A stretch of DNA of 64,000 nucleotides from Polynucleobacter difficilis (lineage in GTDB: Bacteria; Pseudomonadota; Gammaproteobacteria; Burkholderiales; Burkholderiaceae): assembly GCF_003065365.1 (NCBI RefSeq), contig NZ_CP023276.1, positions 806,001-870,000 of the forward strand, written 5' to 3'. The notes beneath the pieces were generated by a model, which saw only the letters and a list, made by a program, of their open reading frames with translations, was not told where the DNA came from and did not search any database. A program made the translations under genes and the position numbers. Shown here piece by piece: positions 60,592 through 64,000 of this stretch. Position 1 is the stretch's first letter. Each line of letters starts with the position of its first letter.

Positions 60592-61674
60592 GTGGCCGTC
60601 GTAAATAATGAAAGCAAAATCCTGACTGTGAACCCAATTATTACCAACCGACTTGCAGTCATTCTTGCCTTAGCTGGGCTTGGGGTCGGTTGCCTATTAG
60701 TTATCTGGCCTTTCTTAACTTCATTGGCTTGGGCCATCATCTTAGTAACAAGTACCTGGGGTATTTTTAAACGCCTCGATCGCATATTTGGTAATCGCCG
60801 CCTGCTGACTGCGACGGTCATGACCTTGCTTGTAACGGTAGTGTTGCTAGGCCCTATATCTGCGGTTGCGCTTGCACTCTCCGATAACATCAGCGACCTC
60901 AGCGCCAATATCATTGCCAGCTTTCAGGACGGCTTGCCAGAGGAGGTATTGCAGTGGCCACACTACGTTCCTGTCTTTGGTGACGCGATCGAAAATTACC
61001 TGCAGCAATTTGTTCACGATAAAGCGCGACTCAAAGTTGAGATACAAACTCTTGCAGCTCCGATACAAGCATTCGCATTAGCGAGTGGTCGGGTTGCTTT
61101 GCAGGGCGTTCTCGATATGGCGCTGTCGGTGTTCTTAACCTTCTTTTTCTTTTTGCATGGCAGCAGCCTATCCAGCAAGCTCTCGGTATTTGCAAAGCGC
61201 CTGAGCGGGGAGCGGGGCGAAAGTCTGATTGCCGTCGCTGGCGAAACCGTACATGGTGTTATTTACGGTGTATTGGGTACCGCATTGGCGCAAGGCGTGC
61301 TTGCAGCCATTGGCTTTGCGATAGCAGGCATCCCATCCGCAATATTACTTGGCCTCATTACTTTCTTTTTATCGGTAGTGCCAGTCGGCCCGCCTTTAGT
61401 TTGGGGCGGCGCTGCATTCTGGCTGTTTCAGCAAAACGAAACGGGCTGGGCCATTTTTGTTTTAGCTTGGGGCTTCTTACTGGTCAGCACGGTTGATAAC
61501 ATCATCAAGCCCTTCATCATTAGCCGGGGCTCGAACTTACCCTTTGTAGTGGTGTTCTTGGGTGTGCTGGGCGGAGTGATTGCATTTGGAGTGATTGGCG
61601 CATTCTTAGGGCCGGTTCTTCTGGCGGTCACCTACCATCTCGTTCTGGAGTGGACATCCGATTCAAATAAATAA
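60592..61674 (+). CDS. AI-2E family permease (YdiK-like)
   Basis: About 360 residues with eight or so hydrophobic helices, of the AI-2 exporter/PerM-like family, close in layout to YdiK: LVIWPFLTSLAWAIILVT then STWGIFKRLDRIFG near the N-terminus, and VVFLGVLGGVIAFGVIGAFL near the C-terminus. The start is uncertain: GTG 60592 (used) or GTG 60628; the frame is open into the preceding terminator, which argues against longer versions. The substrate is not known; AI-2 export is unproven for most members. Confidence 0.82.
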   Translation: MAVVNNESKILTVNPIITNRLAVILALAGLGVGCLLVIWPFLTSLAWAIILVTSTWGIFKRLDRIFGNRRLLTATVMTLLVTVVLLGPISAVALALSDNISDLSANIIASFQDGLPEEVLQWPHYVPVFGDAIENYLQQFVHDKARLKVEIQTLAAPIQAFALASGRVALQGVLDMALSVFLTFFFFLHGSSLSSKLSVFAKRLSGERGESLIAVAGETVHGVIYGVLGTALAQGVLAAIGFAIAGIPSAILLGLITFFLSVVPVGPPLVWGGAAFWLFQQNETGWAIFVLAWGFLLVSTVDNIIKPFIISRGSNLPFVVVFLGVLGGVIAFGVIGAFLGPVLLAVTYHLVLEWTSDSNK

Positions 61675-61688
61675 ATCAACCGCATTGT

Positions 61689-62363
61689 TTAGCCATGCAT
61701 TGTCAGCACACGCCGTAAAAAATGCCCAATATCAATTACCTCGATCGGGTGTAGGGAGTGCTCCATTGGATAGTTTTTCCACTGCACATCGTAGCCATTG
61801 GCCTGCAGAAAATCCCGTGAACGTTCACTGCGCTCTGGAATAATCACTGCATCCCAGTCGCCATGCGCTAAGAAGATGGGCGTATCTTGATTGGCTGGAT
61901 TGCGCTCAGCTAATACACTCGAAGCTAAAGGTAGATAGCCAGAGAGCGCCATAATGCCGGCGAGGCGCTGTGGAAAGCGCAGGCCCGTATGCAGTACCAT
62001 CGCACAGCCTTGCGAAAAGCCGGCCAACACAATGTTCTGGTAAACAATGCCGCGGCTCGCTTCCCGCTCGATGAGGGCGCCGATGGCTTTGGCAGAATTC
62101 TGAATACCACCGGCATCTTCTGGATCACTATCGCTTCTGCCGATGATGTCGTACCAGGCGGGCATCACATAGCCGCCGTTGACTGTGACCGGCATGCTTG
62201 GCGCGCTTGGAAAGACAAAGCGGATTCCGGGAAGGCCATTTAAGTCCAATTGGGGGACAAGCGAGGCAAAGTCATTGCCGTCGGCGCCAAGGCCGTGTAG
62301 CCAAATGATGGCGGCGGTTGGGTTATCGGAGGTTTGCATCTCAATGCAGGGCAGGAGTTCCAT
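61689..62363 (-). CDS. Carboxylesterase (phospholipase/carboxylesterase family)
   Basis: 224-residue cytoplasmic alpha/beta hydrolase. Oxyanion region IIWLHGLGADGNDF, nucleophile elbow LAGFSQGCAMVL, acid in LAHGDWDAVI and the catalytic His in YPMEHSLHPIEV are all in order. The family hydrolyses short-chain esters; the natural substrate is unknown. Convergent with the permease. Confidence 0.9.
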   Translation of the reverse strand: MELLPCIEMQTSDNPTAAIIWLHGLGADGNDFASLVPQLDLNGLPGIRFVFPSAPSMPVTVNGGYVMPAWYDIIGRSDSDPEDAGGIQNSAKAIGALIEREASRGIVYQNIVLAGFSQGCAMVLHTGLRFPQRLAGIMALSGYLPLASSVLAERNPANQDTPIFLAHGDWDAVIIPERSERSRDFLQANGYDVQWKNYPMEHSLHPIEVIDIGHFLRRVLTMHG

Positions 62364-62446
62364 GGGCGCTTTGGTAAGAAAAGTGAAAACCGTATTTTAA
62401 GTCGAGTATGCTGATATCCACTCAACTCACTGGATCGACCCTTTTT

Positions 62447-62953
62447 ATGACTATTTCCATGTACCAGGCCAGCGCGCCACGCCTCATCAATAGCATGCGC
62501 AATTTATCCGCTATTTTGGATAAAACCCAAGCCTACATTGATGCCAAGAAAATCGATCCCGCGGCGCTACTGCAATTTAGGCTCTTTCCGGATATGCTCA
62601 ATTTCACTCGGCAGGTTCAAATTGCCAGTGATACCGCCAAGGGGGTAGTTGCCCGTTTGGCTGGGGTTGATATTCCAGCATATGAGGACAATGAAACGAG
62701 CGTAGCCGAACTACAGGCGCGGATTGCCAAAACCATCGCCTTCATTGAGGGCTTCACTCCGGCTCAGATCGATGGAACCGAAGATAAGGCCATCGTGACC
62801 AAGCGGGGCGATAAAGAAACCCATTACACCGGCATGCAGTTTTTATTGGGTCACGCCATTCCCAATGTGTACTTTCATGTATCAATTGCGTTTGCCATAC
62901 TGCGCCATAACGGCGTTGAGATTGGTAAACGGGATTACTTGGGCAAGCCATAA
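62447..62953 (+). CDS. DUF1993 family protein
   Basis: 168 residues, mainly helical, similar to the DUF1993 family with start MTISMYQASAPRLINSMRN and C-terminal GKRDYLGKP. The fold is related to the DinB-like four-helix bundle. HYTGMQFLLGHAIPNVYFHV holds conserved His residues that could bind metal. ATG 62447 gives the family N-terminus; no strong ribosome-binding site is visible. Function unknown. Confidence 0.82.
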   Translation: MTISMYQASAPRLINSMRNLSAILDKTQAYIDAKKIDPAALLQFRLFPDMLNFTRQVQIASDTAKGVVARLAGVDIPAYEDNETSVAELQARIAKTIAFIEGFTPAQIDGTEDKAIVTKRGDKETHYTGMQFLLGHAIPNVYFHVSIAFAILRHNGVEIGKRDYLGKP

Positions 62954-62971
62954 ACACACGCTCGTGAAGTA

Positions 62972-63472
62972 ATGTTCAAGCGCATTTACCGTTTTCTCTC
63001 TGGCCAGCCTGCTGCAGCCCTTGGTTTTGTGCGTAACGACGGTGGCAGAGTGGCTGCGGGGTTCCAGGGTGGGGCTGGGGATTGCGTGGTGAGGGCCATT
63101 GCCATCGCCGCCGAACGACCCTACCTTGAGGTCTACGAGGCCCTGCGCAATGCCAATGCACACTATGCTGAGCATCGCAGTAGTCGCCTAGCTAAACAGA
63201 TTGCAGTACGGGGTTCAACACCGCGCAACGGCAACCACCGCTCCGTTTTTCATGATTACATTTTGAGCTTAGGATTTGAATGGGTGCCAACGATGGCGGT
63301 GGGGCAGGGTTGCCAAGTGCATATGCGCTCTACGGAGATACCCGCTGGAAGACTGATTGTGAAGGTATCCAAACACCTCAGTGCGGTCATTGATGGGGTA
63401 ATTCACGACACGCATAATCCAGCGCGCGGCGGGACGCGCTGCGTCTACGGTTACTACATTCAGAAACGATAG
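62972..63472 (+). CDS. Unknown protein, possible cysteine-peptidase-like fold
   Basis: 166 residues. The core GGAGDCVVRAIAIAAERPYL has a Cys at the start of a helix. Later, SKHLSAVIDGVIHDTHNP has His-x(10)-Asp/Asn spacing and CVYGYY closes the domain, resembling a papain-like Cys-His-Asn layout. Similar small proteins occur as hypotheticals in phages and bacteria. Catalysis is not demonstrated. The 3' end overlaps the thermonuclease gene by 13 bp on the opposite strand. Confidence 0.65.
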   Translation: MFKRIYRFLSGQPAAALGFVRNDGGRVAAGFQGGAGDCVVRAIAIAAERPYLEVYEALRNANAHYAEHRSSRLAKQIAVRGSTPRNGNHRSVFHDYILSLGFEWVPTMAVGQGCQVHMRSTEIPAGRLIVKVSKHLSAVIDGVIHDTHNPARGGTRCVYGYYIQKR

Positions 63473-63996
63473 CTGCTGGCTGCTTTTGCTGCGCGCGCCT
63501 CTTCTTTAGCCTCTTTTCGGAATTCCCAGGGTGGCACCGGATTGGGATCAGCCCACAAACCCCGTTGCTTTGAGCGTGCATCGGCTTCTGCCTTTGCGTA
63601 GCGTAGAGCTTCTTCCTTGGGCTGCTCTTTTGCGTAGTGTTTGTAAAACCACGCGTAGCCATCCTGAATCATGCTTTGATTAATGTCGACGCCACCAATG
63701 TAAATCACGCCGAGGTGACGCCCATACTGGTCTTGTTTTCGCAAATCCACTTCCACATCGTGTTTAAAAATACGACTGGCTAAATGATCACGGGCTTTTG
63801 TGCCAAAGGCTTGTTTCTTTTCGGGGGTATCAATTCCAACCAGCCGAATTTTGAGCTGCCGCTTGTCTTCTGTCAGCAAGGTAATGGTATCGCCATCGCT
63901 GATGGCAACAACCAGGCCGGGAGTTAGCGGTCCGGCACTGATTGCGGCCGAGGCAAATAAAACAAGGGTAATGAGCAGGGAGCGAATGGCATTCAT
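63460..63996 (-). CDS. Secreted thermonuclease (SNase) family protein
   Basis: 178 residues: signal peptide (LLITLVLFASAAISA), then the OB-fold nuclease domain. VVAISDGDTITLL supplies the calcium-binding Asp pair, RLVGIDTPEKKQAFG the first catalytic Arg region, and DQYGRHLGVIYIGG the later Arg. The C-terminus (residues ~150-178) is a charged tail rich in Glu, Ala and Lys. Likely exported to the periplasm, where it degrades DNA/RNA. Confidence 0.9.
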   Translation of the reverse strand: MNAIRSLLITLVLFASAAISAGPLTPGLVVAISDGDTITLLTEDKRQLKIRLVGIDTPEKKQAFGTKARDHLASRIFKHDVEVDLRKQDQYGRHLGVIYIGGVDINQSMIQDGYAWFYKHYAKEQPKEEALRYAKAEADARSKQRGLWADPNPVPPWEFRKEAKEEARAAKAASSYRF

Positions 63997-64000
63997 ACGA

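Overview
The window looks like a chromosome segment of a free-living freshwater betaproteobacterium of the Burkholderiaceae, most likely Polynucleobacter or a close relative. This rests on gene order and protein flavour: thrS-infC-rpmI-rplT-pheST-ihfA-merR, odhAB-lpd-zapE, and dense, short-spaced housekeeping genes. It is inferred without a database search.

Host backbone, left part (1-45,330). The order is a truncated YihY/BrkB membrane protein, a CBS protein, aroC, an MFS transporter, ETF-ubiquinone oxidoreductase, the ScoAB CoA-transferase pair, a long ORF joining a cation-diffusion-facilitator transporter to an alpha/beta hydrolase, relA, and tRNA-Val(GAC). Then comes the translation operon thrS to merR, with infC starting at a rare ATC codon. 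After it come tRNA-Pro(GGG), a thioesterase, an H-NS-type protein behind a very A+T-rich leader, and a two-domain HTH/receiver-like regulator divergent from the 2-oxoglutarate dehydrogenase operon. The rest is zapE, a PHP phosphatase, trpS, a methyltransferase, dapA-bamC, a small Ala/Pro-rich lipoprotein, a RoxA-type L16 hydroxylase, slyD, cysE, trmJ, suhB, lpxH, ppiB with a TPR protein, cysS, a 3-methyladenine glycosylase, accA, tilS, lysC and tRNA-Ser(GCT).

Integrated island (45,412-60,528). The 3' end of tRNA-Ser(GCT) carries a 14-bp core that recurs at 60,515-60,528, next to a P4-type tyrosine integrase. The ~15.1-kb element between is visibly more A+T-rich than the backbone. Its left and central part is metal-efflux cargo: an HMA-CDF cation transporter, a YnfA homologue, a His-rich CzcI-like periplasmic protein, and a CBA-type RND pump (outer-membrane factor, periplasmic accessory protein, adaptor, 1,040-aa pump) with a further small periplasmic protein. 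Its right part is a replication/control module on the minus strand: a small zinc-ribbon protein, a prim-pol/DUF3987 replication protein, an unknown protein, an AlpA regulator, another unknown and the integrase. I see no relaxase, capsid, toxin-antitoxin or metal-responsive two-component genes. It therefore looks like a non-self-transmissible or satellite-like metal-resistance island.

Host backbone, right part (60,529-64,000). An AI-2E-family permease, a carboxylesterase, a DUF1993 protein, an unknown possible cysteine-peptidase-like protein and a secreted thermonuclease.

Most notable points: the transporter-hydrolase fusion; two mutually exclusive hairpins between the CzcI-like gene and the RND operon; GTACCC repeats with identical 12-bp phasing at both island ends; an AG-x-GH motif after the signal peptide in three island periplasmic proteins; and a nested hairpin in the rpmI leader.
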